Positions 10,080 to 20,480 of a DNA stretch of 64,000 nucleotides are shown here, piece after piece. A program made the translations under genes and the position numbers. The notes under the pieces were generated by a model, which saw nothing but the letters and a program-made list of their open reading frames with translations, was not told where the DNA came from and did no database searches. Each line of letters starts with the position of its first letter. Position 1 is the stretch's first letter. This DNA comes from Endotrypanum monterogeii. Its lineage: Eukaryota > Euglenozoa > Kinetoplastea > Trypanosomatida > Trypanosomatidae. Location: the NCBI GenBank assembly GCA_000333855.2, contig CM007320.1, positions 2,771,684 to 2,835,683 on the forward strand. Direction: 5' to 3'.

Positions 10080-10910
10080 ATGAATACTCAAAAGGTTCAG
10101 CTTTACGCCACACTCGGTGTCTCCATTGAGTGTTCCACTGAAGATGTCACGCGCGCGTATCGGCGACTTGCACTCAAGTACCACCCAGATCGCAATCCGG
10201 ATGGTGTGGAGGAGTTCAAGAGAATTTCGAACGCTTATGCGGTGCTTTGTGACCCAGAGCGTCGTGCAGCCTACGACCTGACAGGGATTGTTTCCGAATT
10301 TCCTGACGCGTCGCACGATGCGTCGGATGTGGTAGCTCGTCAGCAGCGCTCAGCAGAACTAGCCGATCAGGTGCGCGGCTTCTTCGCCACCTACGCTGGA
10401 TCGCCTGAGGAGCGGAGGGACGTGATGGAGGGCTACAAAAAATGCAACGGTGACTTTAAAAAGATGGTACAGCAGTACTTGCTTTTTGACAATGGCCTCG
10501 ACACGGAGGTGGAGCGACTGCGCTGTCTCGTTTTGATGCTGATCGCTAAAGGAAAGTTGTCCAAGACAACGACGTGGGAAGCAACGAGTACCCCCCAAAG
10601 CGTGCGCAGGTTAGAAAAATCTCTGCGTCGTGAGCGCGAGGAGGCTGAGAAGGTACTTAAAGAAATGGCCGGCAACGGAACGGGTGTGCCTGCGACCACC
10701 GATAGGGGCCTGGATGGCCTCCAGATGATGATTCGACAGCGACAAAAATCATCGTATGCGTCGATGCTGGACGATCTCGAGAAGCGGTACGTCACGAAGA
10801 AGACCAGCAACCCCCGCCAAACAAAGAAGCGTTCACGCGAGCCAGCCTTGACTGATCCCAATGAAACAAACGTCGCTACAAAGCGGCCTAAATCCTCTCA
10901 CAAAGCTTAG
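10080..10910 (+). CDS. DNAJC9-like J-domain protein
   Basis: A 276-aa type III J-protein. The J domain is at the N-terminus (about residues 6-75), with helix II 'VTRAYRRLALKYHPDRNP', the catalytic HPD at 35-37 and 'FKRISNAYAVLCDPERRAAYD'. After the J domain comes the block '...YKKCNGDFKKMVQQYLLFDN...', typical of the DNAJC9 group, which in animals is an H3-H4 histone chaperone that recruits Hsp70. A charged helix follows (around 180-200). The C-terminus has basic clusters (KKTSNPRQTKKRSR, KRPK) that fit a nuclear signal. The expected role is to stimulate an Hsp70, possibly in histone handling; the histone part is inferred from the family. The start is the first ATG after the acceptor. Confidence 0.85.
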   Translation: MNTQKVQLYATLGVSIECSTEDVTRAYRRLALKYHPDRNPDGVEEFKRISNAYAVLCDPERRAAYDLTGIVSEFPDASHDASDVVARQQRSAELADQVRGFFATYAGSPEERRDVMEGYKKCNGDFKKMVQQYLLFDNGLDTEVERLRCLVLMLIAKGKLSKTTTWEATSTPQSVRRLEKSLRREREEAEKVLKEMAGNGTGVPATTDRGLDGLQMMIRQRQKSSYASMLDDLEKRYVTKKTSNPRQTKKRSREPALTDPNETNVATKRPKSSHKA

Positions 10911-12294
10911 GAATGTCCGTCGGGTGTGTATGACGGAAACGATCTCCCGATGGACCTCTTTGGATCCGCAGCGCGCTCCTCTTGGTGGTTTTTTTTTTTT
11001 TTGAGATTATTCCGCAACTCCTCCACTTATTGGTTACTGTTCAAGTGTCCTCGGTAAGGTGAGTGTCGTCCATACCTGCCTTCTTTTTGATTGACTTTTT
11101 TTTCCCGCTGAACGTTGTGCACCCGTTCACATTTTTGCTTCACATCATGTTGTTTGCTTTCTACACCACCTTGCTTTCATAGAACAAAACACAATCACGA
11201 AAAAGAGAAATCTGTGAGCTGCCTGGGGTGTGTAGCAGGTCATCACGGAGCGTCTCCTTATACATTCGAGATTCCAACTCCACTATGCACAGGAAAAAAA
11301 AGGTAAACCCATTTATACACAAGTAGAAACGGTGTCCCCCCCCATTCTCTCCAATTTAGAGGAGGGCAAGAGGGCGAACATTATCTCCCTGTCTGTTGTT
11401 ATCCGCAGGGCTGGTGGTAGGTGGCTGATGCTATACTTCTGATTGCCCTTCAGTCCGGAAAAAAAAACCTTTTTTTCTCATTTCCATGACGGCGCTTTCC
11501 TGTTGCGCAAATGTCTTTCGCTGTTTGGCAATACATTCATGGAGTGTACGACTCGACGTTGTCGCCTCGTTGGTCCTCATCGTATCGATGCCACGCACAT
11601 GAGTTCTATACTGACCTTCTTTTTCCACCCTCCCGATTTATTGTTTCTTGTCTCCGGTGCTCTCGACGTGCCCTTCCCCTTTTCTTTTCCTCCTCTGGCG
11701 GTGGCGAGGGTGGGGCGGGTAAACGATACATAACTCTACATATACGCATTTGAATCATACGCTGGGTCCCCAGCGTCTTCCATCCTCTTTTGACGTTTAC
11801 ACCGACTCTTCAATGATCGGTTGAGCGGTGGTTGAACTGTTTTATCATCCAAGGTTTGCGTTGTTGTTTATTGTGCTCTACTCGTTTTGCGTGACTCCCC
11901 CTCCCTTCGACCGTGCATGGCATCCTGCAGGTTCAGTGGAGGTTATATTATTATTATTATGACTTTATCTGAATGAGGAGAGAAAGTAACTGAATGAAGT
12001 ATAGCTGACAGACACGGCGGTCAATTTTACTTCTCCCAGTGGAGCGTGTGTTGTACTGAGGCTTCTGTCTCGTGTGAATGGTTCACATTGTGCAACTTGT
12101 CATTGTCGATCTAGAAAACACGTGACCAGCGACGTAGTTGATTTTTGCCTGTATTCAGGTTGTGCAAAACGAAAAGAAGAGGAGGAAAACAAAAAAAAAG
12201 AATGATAGAGGCGAAAGCGGCCGCAACAGAGCTTGTCATTTTTTTTTTTTGATCGCTTGTCGTACACGTACATCAACTGCCACGAACATTTTTG

Positions 12295-12324
12295 CCTCTC
12301 TCTCTCTCTCTCTCTCTCTCTCTC
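12295..12324. repeat. (CT)n microsatellite
   Basis: About 15 CT units in the spacer before the amino acid transporter gene. On the + strand it is a pure pyrimidine tract ending at GAG and could serve as a distal splicing signal. Confidence 0.9.
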
Positions 12325-12765
12325 GAGCTGCCCCTTTGAGGAATCAGAAATTGGCTCATATTAAAAGAAGAATACACCAACAAGGAAATCTTTTATATTT
12401 ACTCCGTTTTACCTTTTGCAAATATATATATATGTATATATGTATATATGTATATATATATATATATGCCTGTACACACATATTTAGATCCTCTCTCCTT
12501 TCCTATGCATGGCTGCATACCTGAAATAAATATATAAATACATATATGTCGTGTTACGTTTCTGTTCGCGTGACAGCCTCTCTCTCTTTCTTTTGTTTTT
12601 CTGGTTTCATATAGTGAGGCGCTGCTGTGTTTTCACTGCATACCCAACCGTCACGTATATATATATATATATATACATATATATCCACGTACTACTATTT
12701 TTTGCAATTTTTTTTTCTTCCCCCTCGCTCTCTATTTTTTCTACTGGGACGCAAAAAAAAAAAAC

Positions 12766-12788
12766 TGTTTCTGCCTCCCTTGTTTTAG
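12766..12788 (+). promoter_or_regulatory. Predicted SL trans-splice acceptor for the transporter gene
   Basis: Pyrimidine-rich sequence ends in TTTTAG, with AG at 12787-12788. A second T-rich tract is followed by AG at 12839-12840. Both lie before the first ATG at 12856, giving 5' UTRs of 67 or 15 nt. Confidence 0.5.
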
Positions 12789-12855
12789 TTGTTAGTCAAT
12801 TTTTTTTTGCTCGTGGTCACTGATTCTCAATTTGTGGTAGTTATTGTCCTGCAAA

Positions 12856-15120
12856 ATGAAACCAACGACGCGCTCCTTCGGATCGCGCTCCTCTCTTCGC
12901 GTGAACGATATCCGTGCGTCGCAGAGGCGCTCCTTTGCTGGACGGATCAGTCATCGCGTTGCGTCTGGGCTCTCGTTCGCGGGCCCACCGGTTGAGGTGC
13001 GCTCGGGCACGTTAACGGGCACTATTATCAACACTTTATGTAGCGTTATCGGCGCTGGAGTGCTGTCGCTGCCGCTGGCTCTTTATTTTTCCTCCATTAT
13101 AATCGGACTGAGTATACTGTTCGTCCTTTCTGCCTTCGCAGCTTTCAGCGTGTATTGTCTCGTCGAGGGGTGCGATGCTACCGAGCGGTATTCGCTTACG
13201 GAGGTGGTTGCCTTCGCCCTTTTCCCTCCGCAGCTCTGGGAGGAGTATCTATCTACTCCAAACGCTTCAAAAGATGTAAAGGCAGTTCAAGAGCAGCCGC
13301 AATCGGGAAATCAACACCAACATGTCGATAAGGCCCCGGCGAGGACAGGAACGAGGCAATACAGAAACAAAAATGAAGGGAGGGTGCGTGACGAGGCAAA
13401 GGGCGAGGGCTCCGTTGAACAAGTCGCCTACGAGCAGAGCCTCAGATATCACAGTAGTCAAACATTTCATGAAGCGTCACAAGAGCACCACTGCGCGAGT
13501 GGTCAATCAGATGCCATCTTTCTCGGGTCCCCCACCAATACCTACGCTGGACTGCGCGACCAGTACGCCCGGAGCGAATGGCACCGCCGCCGCTGTCGTC
13601 GCGTCGTATCAATGCTGATGGAGCTGATTGTGTTTTGCAGCAACTACGGTGCCCTTGTTGTGTACTCACGGGTTATAGCAGATTCCATGCCGCCCGTCGT
13701 TTCCTATGTTGCGCACACGGACGGGTTTTTAGCATCGAAATACTTTTGGCTGCTCTCTGGGGGCATCGTTTTTTTTGTTTTGAGTTGTGCACGCAACATG
13801 GAGGAACTCAAGTGGTCCTCACTGCTAGGTTTCCTAACCATCTTTTACCTTGTCGTGGTCATCACCTACCGCTGCTATACCCAGTGGCAGTATGACTATC
13901 CACATGTCGATGCGCACAGCCATGGGGAACTGCATTGGTTTCACTTTTCTTCTGGTCTGCTGCGGGCCATCTCCACCTTTTCCCTGGCGTTCAGCTACCA
14001 CTTTAATGTACCGTATTTTTACAAGGAGCTCCAGGATCGGCGCCCGCAAAGCATGATGCGGACCGTCCTGGTCGCTTTCCCTATCATTGTCGGCTGCTAC
14101 GTGTTCACGGGCGTCGGTGGCTACTGGACCTTTGGCGATGAAGTGGCGGCGCGGAAGGTGGGCGGCAACATCGTCTCCAATTACTCCAAGACGGACCTTG
14201 CCATCAATATCGGCCGCCTGGGCCTCTTCGCTCATTTTGCGTGCGTGTTCCCGGTCGTGTCCATCTGCACACGTCGCGGTTTGCATCGGCTCAGTATGAT
14301 TGCCCTGACGTGGTCAGATCAGTCTGCCTTGATGATGGAGGCTGCGAAGGCGTCTGGTGCACAGCTCTCAGAGGCTGAGAGAGGGGCAGATGGAAGCACG
14401 GCGGCTGGCCCCTTATTGGCGTCCGCAGTCATAGCTACAAGCGGCGAAGACAGAGACGCCGAGTATCGCCCCCCTGGGGAAACCGCTCCTCTGCTCCAAG
14501 GCCAGGTCAGCTCAACACCGGGATACGAGGGATTTGGGAGAAGTTATCCCTCTCCCCAGGCCAGTTTTCTGCAAGACAGCGACACAGGATCAGTGCTCTG
14601 TGCAAGTGCACACTCGAACATCGGTGCCGGCTCTGGTGGAGGTTTCTACAGTAGCCCGCGTGGGGCAGATGTGGCGCACCTGCCCGTCCTCGATCTGGGG
14701 CAGCCGGATACCATCGATGTGGATCGTGACGTTGGTTCACCCGATCAGACCACGACACTTGCCATCGTGGTGGAGGCAGCCCTACTTGTCTGCACCTCGG
14801 TGTTGATAGCCGCGGTTGTGCCTGGTATTGACTTTGTGATCCACGTAATCGGGACGATGACCAGTGTCTTCGTTGTGATGGTCGCACCTGGAATGGTAGG
14901 ATGGTGCGTCTTTTCGCCGAGTGGACCGTTCGGCTCTGCGTCAGCTGCTGCGGCCGCGTACGGGGGTGGCTGCGGGAGCCCCTCGGATTTCCCTTCTAGC
15001 AGTGCAGCCTCACGATTTCGATTTGTTCGACTGAAGCGAATTTTGTGTTGCACGAGTGTTGTTCTTGGATTCAGTTTGACTGGTATTGGCACTTCGGTCA
15101 TTGTGTTCGATATGATTTAA
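12856..15120 (+). CDS. AAAP/SLC38-type amino acid transporter with large loops
   Basis: A 754-aa polytopic membrane protein. After a basic N-tail (1-50) comes the hallmark first helix of the amino acid/auxin permease family, 'IINTLCSVIGAGVLSLPLAL' (about 56-75), then further helices near 78-104, 113-133, 250-278, 296-312, 322-342, 369-390, 400-425 and 449-475. Two or three helices fill 633-690 and the last is 731-754. A hydrophilic loop of about 115 residues follows helix 3 (134-250). A Ser/Gly-rich loop of about 150 residues (480-632) precedes the last helices. Family members move neutral or cationic amino acids with protons or sodium across the plasma membrane or lysosome-like organelles; the substrate cannot be read from sequence. 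At 754 aa it is much longer than the usual 450-500. The start is the first ATG after the acceptor. Confidence 0.85.
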   Translation: MKPTTRSFGSRSSLRVNDIRASQRRSFAGRISHRVASGLSFAGPPVEVRSGTLTGTIINTLCSVIGAGVLSLPLALYFSSIIIGLSILFVLSAFAAFSVYCLVEGCDATERYSLTEVVAFALFPPQLWEEYLSTPNASKDVKAVQEQPQSGNQHQHVDKAPARTGTRQYRNKNEGRVRDEAKGEGSVEQVAYEQSLRYHSSQTFHEASQEHHCASGQSDAIFLGSPTNTYAGLRDQYARSEWHRRRCRRVVSMLMELIVFCSNYGALVVYSRVIADSMPPVVSYVAHTDGFLASKYFWLLSGGIVFFVLSCARNMEELKWSSLLGFLTIFYLVVVITYRCYTQWQYDYPHVDAHSHGELHWFHFSSGLLRAISTFSLAFSYHFNVPYFYKELQDRRPQSMMRTVLVAFPIIVGCYVFTGVGGYWTFGDEVAARKVGGNIVSNYSKTDLAINIGRLGLFAHFACVFPVVSICTRRGLHRLSMIALTWSDQSALMMEAAKASGAQLSEAERGADGSTAAGPLLASAVIATSGEDRDAEYRPPGETAPLLQGQVSSTPGYEGFGRSYPSPQASFLQDSDTGSVLCASAHSNIGAGSGGGFYSSPRGADVAHLPVLDLGQPDTIDVDRDVGSPDQTTTLAIVVEAALLVCTSVLIAAVVPGIDFVIHVIGTMTSVFVVMVAPGMVGWCVFSPSGPFGSASAAAAAYGGGCGSPSDFPSSSAASRFRFVRLKRILCCTSVVLGFSLTGIGTSVIVFDMI

Positions 15121-16449
15121 ATAGGAATCTTTGCGGTGGGGCGAGGTAGAAGTCCCCCCGTCAGCACTACTAGAGCATACCACGCACCTGGCAGGAAGAA
15201 CAAGTAGATTTGTTTCTTTTTTTTTGGGGGGGGGGGGGGAATGTCCTTTCTAAAAAAAGATTTTTGCTTCTTTTCTTCCAGTCCTACCTGTCTTGTATGC
15301 TTGGGTATATGCCGATCATCCTTGGTTTAGGTTTCATTCACGGCTCTCTGTCTTGACGCGCACTGCGGTGTTTTGTTGTTGCTCTTCACCTTTTTTTTCT
15401 CCTCCGCCGATTTTTTTTTTCCTGCCTCTTCTACAGCCTCCCTATCCTCCCCCTCCATCCGCCTTCACTCAAGTTAGACAGAAGGAAGTGATACATCTTT
15501 CTTTTTTTTTTTCTTTCGTGCAGCTTAGAAAGACCACTTGCTGGTTTTTTATCCCGTTAATGTGTGCGTGTGTTTATTTGTATGTATGCTTATTAGTCCC
15601 TTCAATTCTCATGTAGTTCTGCTTAAAAAGTCTTGTTTTTGACCGATCCTCTAGCGAGGCTCTATTTCCTCTCAGACATACACACACATATATATATATG
15701 CTTGAGTTTATGTGTCTGTTTGTTTTGCAGTTTTTTAGCGAGATAGTCCCTCTCTTCAACGCTTTCGTTTGAGTTTAGGTATCACAGATGACGTTAATGT
15801 GGCGCGATGGACGGCGGAAGAAACTCTCGTTTGTGTGTGTGTGTGTGTGGGGGGGTCCCGTTGATCGAGTGGGCCTTTTTCGGCGTTGCAGAGACTAGGC
15901 ATATCCCTGTTCTCTTTCAAACCAATGGGAAAAGCAGGAAAAGGTATAGAAACCCATGTGTGGATATACATTATGCTTTAGCCGTGTAGCCCCGCACTCA
16001 AGGTGGCTGTACCCTTTCAGATAGCCTCTACAGGTCCAGGAGAGCTCGCCTCACACGCGGTGGAGGTGATACTTCTACATCTGACTCTTTTCCCGTGGCC
16101 ACCACGTGGCATGCATGTAGTGTTTGTACACGTTTGTGAAGAGCGCACGGTGGTAATATTCTCCTTGAAAGGCGCACTAACACATTTCGAGGGGGGGGGG
16201 ACACATAAAGAGGACGGGAAAGGGCTCTATCGACACAGGCGCGCTCTTCACATGCTGATTTAACCTCGCACGTGCTCAGCGAGGTTCCGAGTACATGTCG
16301 TGTGGCTAACAAACTGCTATGCACAGCCGTCGTGTCTGTAAAATAGACTGAAGACATACTTCTTTTTATACCTCCCACTGTCCCTTTTCTTGCGTTTCAT
16401 ATTTGTATCGCCACCAAAGCCGTTAGGCGGCACTGCATATTTGTTAATA
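15121..16449. other. Intergenic region / UTRs
   Basis: No gene is seen. It contains a T9G13 junction (near 15218-15239), several T-rich tracts, TA and TG runs (about 15680-15700 and 15832-15848), a G10 run (16191-16200), and the pyrimidine leader of the methyltransferase gene. Confidence 0.6.
16381..16426 (+). promoter_or_regulatory. Predicted SL trans-splice acceptor for the PrmC/HemK gene
   Basis: A pyrimidine-rich tract (about 16360-16398) is followed by AG at 16418-16419 and 16425-16426. The first ATG after either is 16450. The open frame reaches back to a TTG at 16390, upstream of the acceptor. Confidence 0.55.
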
Positions 16450-17997
16450 ATGAAGACCATTTGGACTCGCTCCTGTGAGCCAGGGGCATTGGTGTCCTCA
16501 CTGGCGTGCGTGCCGCGCGGAAGGGCAGAGATTTTCCGTTATGCTGCTCATCGGAACGCTCTTCTTCTCTGCAATCCGTCTTTTCGAGAGACAACGTCAC
16601 TCAAGGCTCATGTGCGCTGCCGATCAGATTCCCAGTTTTCAAAGAGCCGCCCTGTGAAATACGTGTCGACTGCGCCGCGAGAACTTTGGGTTGACAGCGC
16701 TAGCACTGAGACAGGACCCTACTCTCTAGGTGGTGGCGCTTCCTCGACACACCAGGTCGGCGGGTTAGGCAATGTGAGGGCGGAGAAGTTCCGTGGCATG
16801 CAGCCGGTCGGTAGCTGCGCATCCCAGGATCACGATGAAGGGTCCTCCTCGAGCCCGAGTAGCTCCGTCGAGCCAAAAGAGATAGATTTTACATCGGACG
16901 AGAAGTTGAGCAAGTACCTGGACAGGCATTACCACCGTGCAAACAGAGGCGAGCGATTTCTCTCCTCCGATGAACGTCGAATTTTCTCCCGCATGATTTA
17001 CGAAAAATTTTACAAAGACGGTGCGCATACTGAAGTGGATTCCGCACTTTTGTACCAAGCATCGCTCGAGGTGCAGTGGGTGGAGGAGTGGATCGCCAGC
17101 CGCGCTGGCAAAGAGCGCTGGTCTGAGGACGAGGCACGGCGCCAGGTCAAACGGTCTTTGCTTGAGCGGGTTGATCTCCAGAAGCCGTTGTCATACATAA
17201 TCGGTTCGCAGCCCTTCTTTGGATGTGATATTAAATGCGAGGTGCCGCTTCTGTGCCCTCGGCCTGAGACGGAGATGTGGACTCACTGGATGGTGTACAA
17301 CCATCTCGCACGCGTGGAGCGCACCACACCCTCCTCCGATATGTCCTCCCCCACGCCAATGATTCGAATTCTTGATGTATGCTGCGGTACAGGCTGCATT
17401 GGTGTGGCCATAGCGAAACATCTCACATGCGCTGCCGTCACAGCCCTTGACATATTACCCGCTGCCGTGCAGGTATCTCAACATAATGCGACACGGAATG
17501 GTATTTTGCCCGACCGGTACTCAGCCGTAGAGAGCGACATGTTCAGCTGCTTCCTGGAGGAGCAGACGCCGGGTCCGGACGTTAAAAGCGACAACCCCTG
17601 CGCAGATCGTCCCATTGGGAAGGTGAAGAGTGTATACGCTGGTACCTATGACGTGATTGTCAGCAACCCACCGTATGTGTTACCGAAACAGTATGCTGAT
17701 TTGCCTCGCACAATCACACATTGGGAATCGAAGATGGCGCTTGTCGGAGACGACTACCGCGAGTCTCATCAGTACTTGTACTTCAAGGAGCTTTGTGTGC
17801 ATGGGGCAAAGCTACTCAAGGCGCGTGCGCAGCGTCACGAAATGCTGCGTGACTCCCCAAACATTGCAATCGAGGTCGGGTTGCAAGCACACATGGTGGC
17901 GGATCTAATGGAAAGGAGTCATCTCTGGCGAGATGTGGAGGTTCATTTAGATTACTCTCAGCAGGAGCGCTGGATCACCGCGAACTCGGCGCACTAG
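16450..17997 (+). CDS. PrmC/HemK-type N5-glutamine methyltransferase
   Basis: A 515-aa class I SAM-dependent methyltransferase. The SAM-binding motif I is DVCCGTGCIG (309-318). The substrate-binding NPPY motif is at 406-409 within 'YDVIVSNPPYVLPKQY', the signature of glutamine/adenine N-methyltransferases. Upstream, 'QKPLSYIIGSQPFFG' and 'LCPRPETEMW' match the linker of bacterial PrmC and human HEMK1 ('P.qYI.G...F.g', 'liPRpeTE'). These enzymes methylate the Gln of the GGQ motif in class I release factors. The first ~190 residues are Ser/Arg-rich and include a possible mitochondrial presequence (few acidic residues in 1-60), so action on a mitochondrial release factor is likely. The length exceeds bacterial PrmC (about 280) because of that extension and a loop after 345. 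Confidence 0.88.
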   Translation: MKTIWTRSCEPGALVSSLACVPRGRAEIFRYAAHRNALLLCNPSFRETTSLKAHVRCRSDSQFSKSRPVKYVSTAPRELWVDSASTETGPYSLGGGASSTHQVGGLGNVRAEKFRGMQPVGSCASQDHDEGSSSSPSSSVEPKEIDFTSDEKLSKYLDRHYHRANRGERFLSSDERRIFSRMIYEKFYKDGAHTEVDSALLYQASLEVQWVEEWIASRAGKERWSEDEARRQVKRSLLERVDLQKPLSYIIGSQPFFGCDIKCEVPLLCPRPETEMWTHWMVYNHLARVERTTPSSDMSSPTPMIRILDVCCGTGCIGVAIAKHLTCAAVTALDILPAAVQVSQHNATRNGILPDRYSAVESDMFSCFLEEQTPGPDVKSDNPCADRPIGKVKSVYAGTYDVIVSNPPYVLPKQYADLPRTITHWESKMALVGDDYRESHQYLYFKELCVHGAKLLKARAQRHEMLRDSPNIAIEVGLQAHMVADLMERSHLWRDVEVHLDYSQQERWITANSAH

Positions 17998-18776
17998 GGG
18001 ACGATAGAAAAAAAAAAAAAGAAGGTAAATATTGGCCTCCCCTTTTGTCAGCGACTCTTCTCAATTATGAATCTTGTTACATATTTATAATGCTCTGGAC
18101 GGTTTTGTTGCTTTCAAACCTGTCTGTTTCCGTTCATCTTCAATTAGCTCCTTTTTTTTTTGTTTTTCGGGGTGTCAAAGTAAGGCACCAGCGCGGTGTT
18201 GGGGGCGAAACCCGACGATGTCATGCAGAGGCCTTTCTCCTTCCCTTCTCCCCTCCCCCCCCCCACACACACACACATACATTACCTCCCTCTGCGGCGA
18301 GTGAGAGGTGTGGAGAGGCTTCGCTATGACGCTTCAATGAGAAGAGTCTCTAGCTTACGTGGCGGGTCCGTTGCACGTGCGTAGAATGCATGTGCTCACA
18401 AGCTGTGGGTGTATTGAGGATTTCTTTCCAGCTACTATTTTTTTTTTGTCATAGCCTCGTTGACCATTTTGCTCGTCCCGTCAAACACTTTTTTGTGTGA
18501 CCCAGAAAAGCAATTGCTAATGGGACTCACACGTCAAAGATCGGTTTGAAGCTTCGCTTTATTCGAGATGAACGACTGTTTGAGGGTGCAGGCCCAATCG
18601 ATTTTCTATCGTGTGCCTCCTCCCATCCCCGTGCTTTTGCTCGCGCGATCACAGCTGCTGGTATTATTATACGGTCGCATCGTTTTCCCTGCCGCGTTCC
18701 GCCCCTTTGTCTGTTTCTCTTGCCAGAAGGCCTTTTCTTGAGTATACACATACAAATTTGTAAACGAGAGTAGAGA

Positions 18777-18796
18777 GGGGTGGGGTGGGGGGAGGG
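18777..18796 (+). other. Putative G-quadruplex motif
   Basis: Four G tracts (4, 4, 6 and 3 Gs) are separated by single nucleotides within 20 nt on the sense strand. The design is the same as the one at 6242-6260. It would lie in the 3' UTR of the methyltransferase mRNA or in the spacer before CFAP298. Confidence 0.7.
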
Positions 18797-19220
18797 ACGT
18801 GTGACCAGGATATGCCGCCGGACTACGACGCGTACACGAGCACACGTCCGTACGCACCCCACACGTCAAAACACAAGATCAAAGACACCTGTATTGCACT
18901 CTCTTTCCACGGAATACAGGACGCGTAATGGGGCTACGTCACGAGGTTTCAAAACCGCATGTCGATGCTCCCGCTTTAAATAAATCAATATATATATATA
19001 TATATTCCCTCCTCGAAAGGAGTGAGGGATTCGCACAGAGAAAGGTGATTTCGCTTCCCATGGAGAAAAAAAATAAAGAAATTTAAAAAGAACATCACGT
19101 GTATCGTTCATCTTCCTGATCCCTTAATATTAGTATTATCATTATTCGTTTGACGGCGATCATCATCTTTTATCTTGATTACTTCCTCTTCACACCCCAC
19201 GCCTTATTCTCATTGGGCTT

Positions 19221-19304
19221 ACTAGCTCCCATCTCCTCTTGTTTATCCTCACGTATTATTTCCTGTTCCTGTCTTCACCTCGTGTCACCCCCCCCCGCTC
19301 CCAG
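19221..19304 (+). promoter_or_regulatory. Alternative SL trans-splice acceptors for CFAP298
   Basis: AG at 19224-19225 would give an 81-nt 5' UTR. The stronger pyrimidine tract (about 19231-19300, ending in C9) leads to AG at 19303-19304, only two bases before the ATG at 19307. No other ATG intervenes. Confidence 0.55.
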
Positions 19305-19306
19305 CA

Positions 19307-20110
19307 ATGGTACTCATTGAGTGCAAGCGACTCCCCAAGGAGGAGTATAGTAAGGACTATGATGCCTTCCTCGTAAGCGTGCCATCCACCACCAATATTG
19401 GTGATGCAACCGATGCCATTCAGCGGATGCAAAATACGCGTGTGCGGCTGAACTGGATGATGGCGGCCGCAAAGCAAATGATCAAGGATAATATGGTGGA
19501 CGAGGCGCAGCAGCATTACTTTAGCGGGCCCATCGGCGACACCGAACGCTACCTATCCCTAGAGCGGACAGAAAAGCGACAGCTCTGCGTACAAAGTGAA
19601 CTGGACGCCCTTGTAGAATCCTTCAAGGGGGGTGCGATGATTCTTTTCCCAGCTGAGTGCAGCGGTGGTGACGCGTGCAAGCGTCTGGCGGCGGTTCTCG
19701 ACAGCGATACGACATCTGACACTGAAAAATCGAAAGCGCACCGCATACTCAGCATAATTGATGACGGGGCGTCAAATGAAAACATTCTGCAAGGTCGTGT
19801 GGTGATGTGGTGGAGCGCGAAGCCGCTCGCGCGCGACGCCGACTTTGTGAAGTATATTGGAAAGAATGACAAGACGAAGATTACAGTGAAGCTGGTCGCA
19901 GAGGGCGGTGCGCCGCCTCCTCGCGAGCCAGTTGTTGATGCAAAGGCACAAGCAGAGCTTATGCAGCATTTTTATCGGAAGCAAGAAGAGATGAAGAAGC
20001 TGGTAGAGGACGAGGATATTTCATACGGCAGTAGTGCCTGGGCTGACCCACATGGCCTCAAGAATCAGTTACAGGGAATCGATTCGATCCACTACAAGGG
20101 GGGGAAGTGA
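19307..20110 (+). CDS. CFAP298: CFAP298 (C21orf59/FBB18) homologue, axonemal dynein assembly
   Basis: A 267-aa protein recognised by its C-terminal half. 'GRVVMWWSAKPLARDADFVKYIGKNDKTK' corresponds to the conserved 'LWWA.KEL......YVGKNEKTK' of CFAP298. It continues through 'PPPREPVVDAKAQAELM...YRKQEEMKKL' and 'SSAWADPHGLKNQLQGI', the family C-terminus. The N-terminus (MVLIECKR) also fits. In animals and algae CFAP298 is a cytoplasmic factor needed to preassemble outer dynein arms, and its loss causes immotile cilia. A flagellated trypanosomatid would need it for motility. The length is close to the human protein (290 aa). No missing motif was noticed. It sits in a one-strand gene array between unrelated genes. 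Confidence 0.92.
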   Translation: MVLIECKRLPKEEYSKDYDAFLVSVPSTTNIGDATDAIQRMQNTRVRLNWMMAAAKQMIKDNMVDEAQQHYFSGPIGDTERYLSLERTEKRQLCVQSELDALVESFKGGAMILFPAECSGGDACKRLAAVLDSDTTSDTEKSKAHRILSIIDDGASNENILQGRVVMWWSAKPLARDADFVKYIGKNDKTKITVKLVAEGGAPPPREPVVDAKAQAELMQHFYRKQEEMKKLVEDEDISYGSSAWADPHGLKNQLQGIDSIHYKGGK

Positions 20111-20168
20111 GTGTGACTCTTCCCCAACACACTCACCCAGAACGCACCGACTTGCGCACTCCTTTCCG

Positions 20169-20459
20169 CTCCCTTTAAAGATTGTGACCTGGTTCTCTTG
20201 AACCTTCTTTCCTTTTCGTGTGTATGTATGTATGTATGTATGTATGTATGCATGCGTGTGTGTGTGTGTGTGTTTGTGTGTGTGTTTTGCTGCGCTGTCA
20301 CGCGGATGCTTTACAACTTTTTTTTTTTCTTTTGCTGCCTGTTTTCTTTCTTCTCCATGACTTTCTCTCTTTTCCTGGTGTTTATGTTCACTCTGAACAG
20401 CTCACGTCTACTCTTGGGCATCAGTCACCTTGATTATGTTTCTCTCCCTCCCTCCCTCC
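20169..20459. repeat. Gap-flanking direct repeat, copy 1
   Basis: It starts at CTCCCTTTAAAG, holds (GTAT)n(GT)n at about 20217-20285, and ends in CCCT repeats at the N gap. It is nearly identical to copy 2 at 20642-20930. Visible differences are one base near 20422 (CATCAGTC versus CATCAATC) and the T-run length near 20320. Confidence 0.85.
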
Positions 20460-20480
20460 CCCTCCCTCCCTCCCTCCTTT

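Larger units (their letters stand above)
10911..12855. other. Intergenic region / UTRs
   Basis: No gene is recognised. It holds T runs, short ATT repeats near 11947-11960, a (CT)n run (12295-12324), two TA-rich clusters with TATG interruptions (12422-12467 and about 12655-12684), and pyrimidine tracts before the transporter gene. Confidence 0.6.
17998..19306. other. Intergenic region / UTRs
   Basis: No gene is recognised. Present are an A13 run after the methyltransferase stop, T-rich tracts, a C-run/(CA)n stretch (about 18250-18280), a strong G-quadruplex motif (18777-18796), a TA run (18987-19005) and a pyrimidine-rich leader. Confidence 0.6.
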
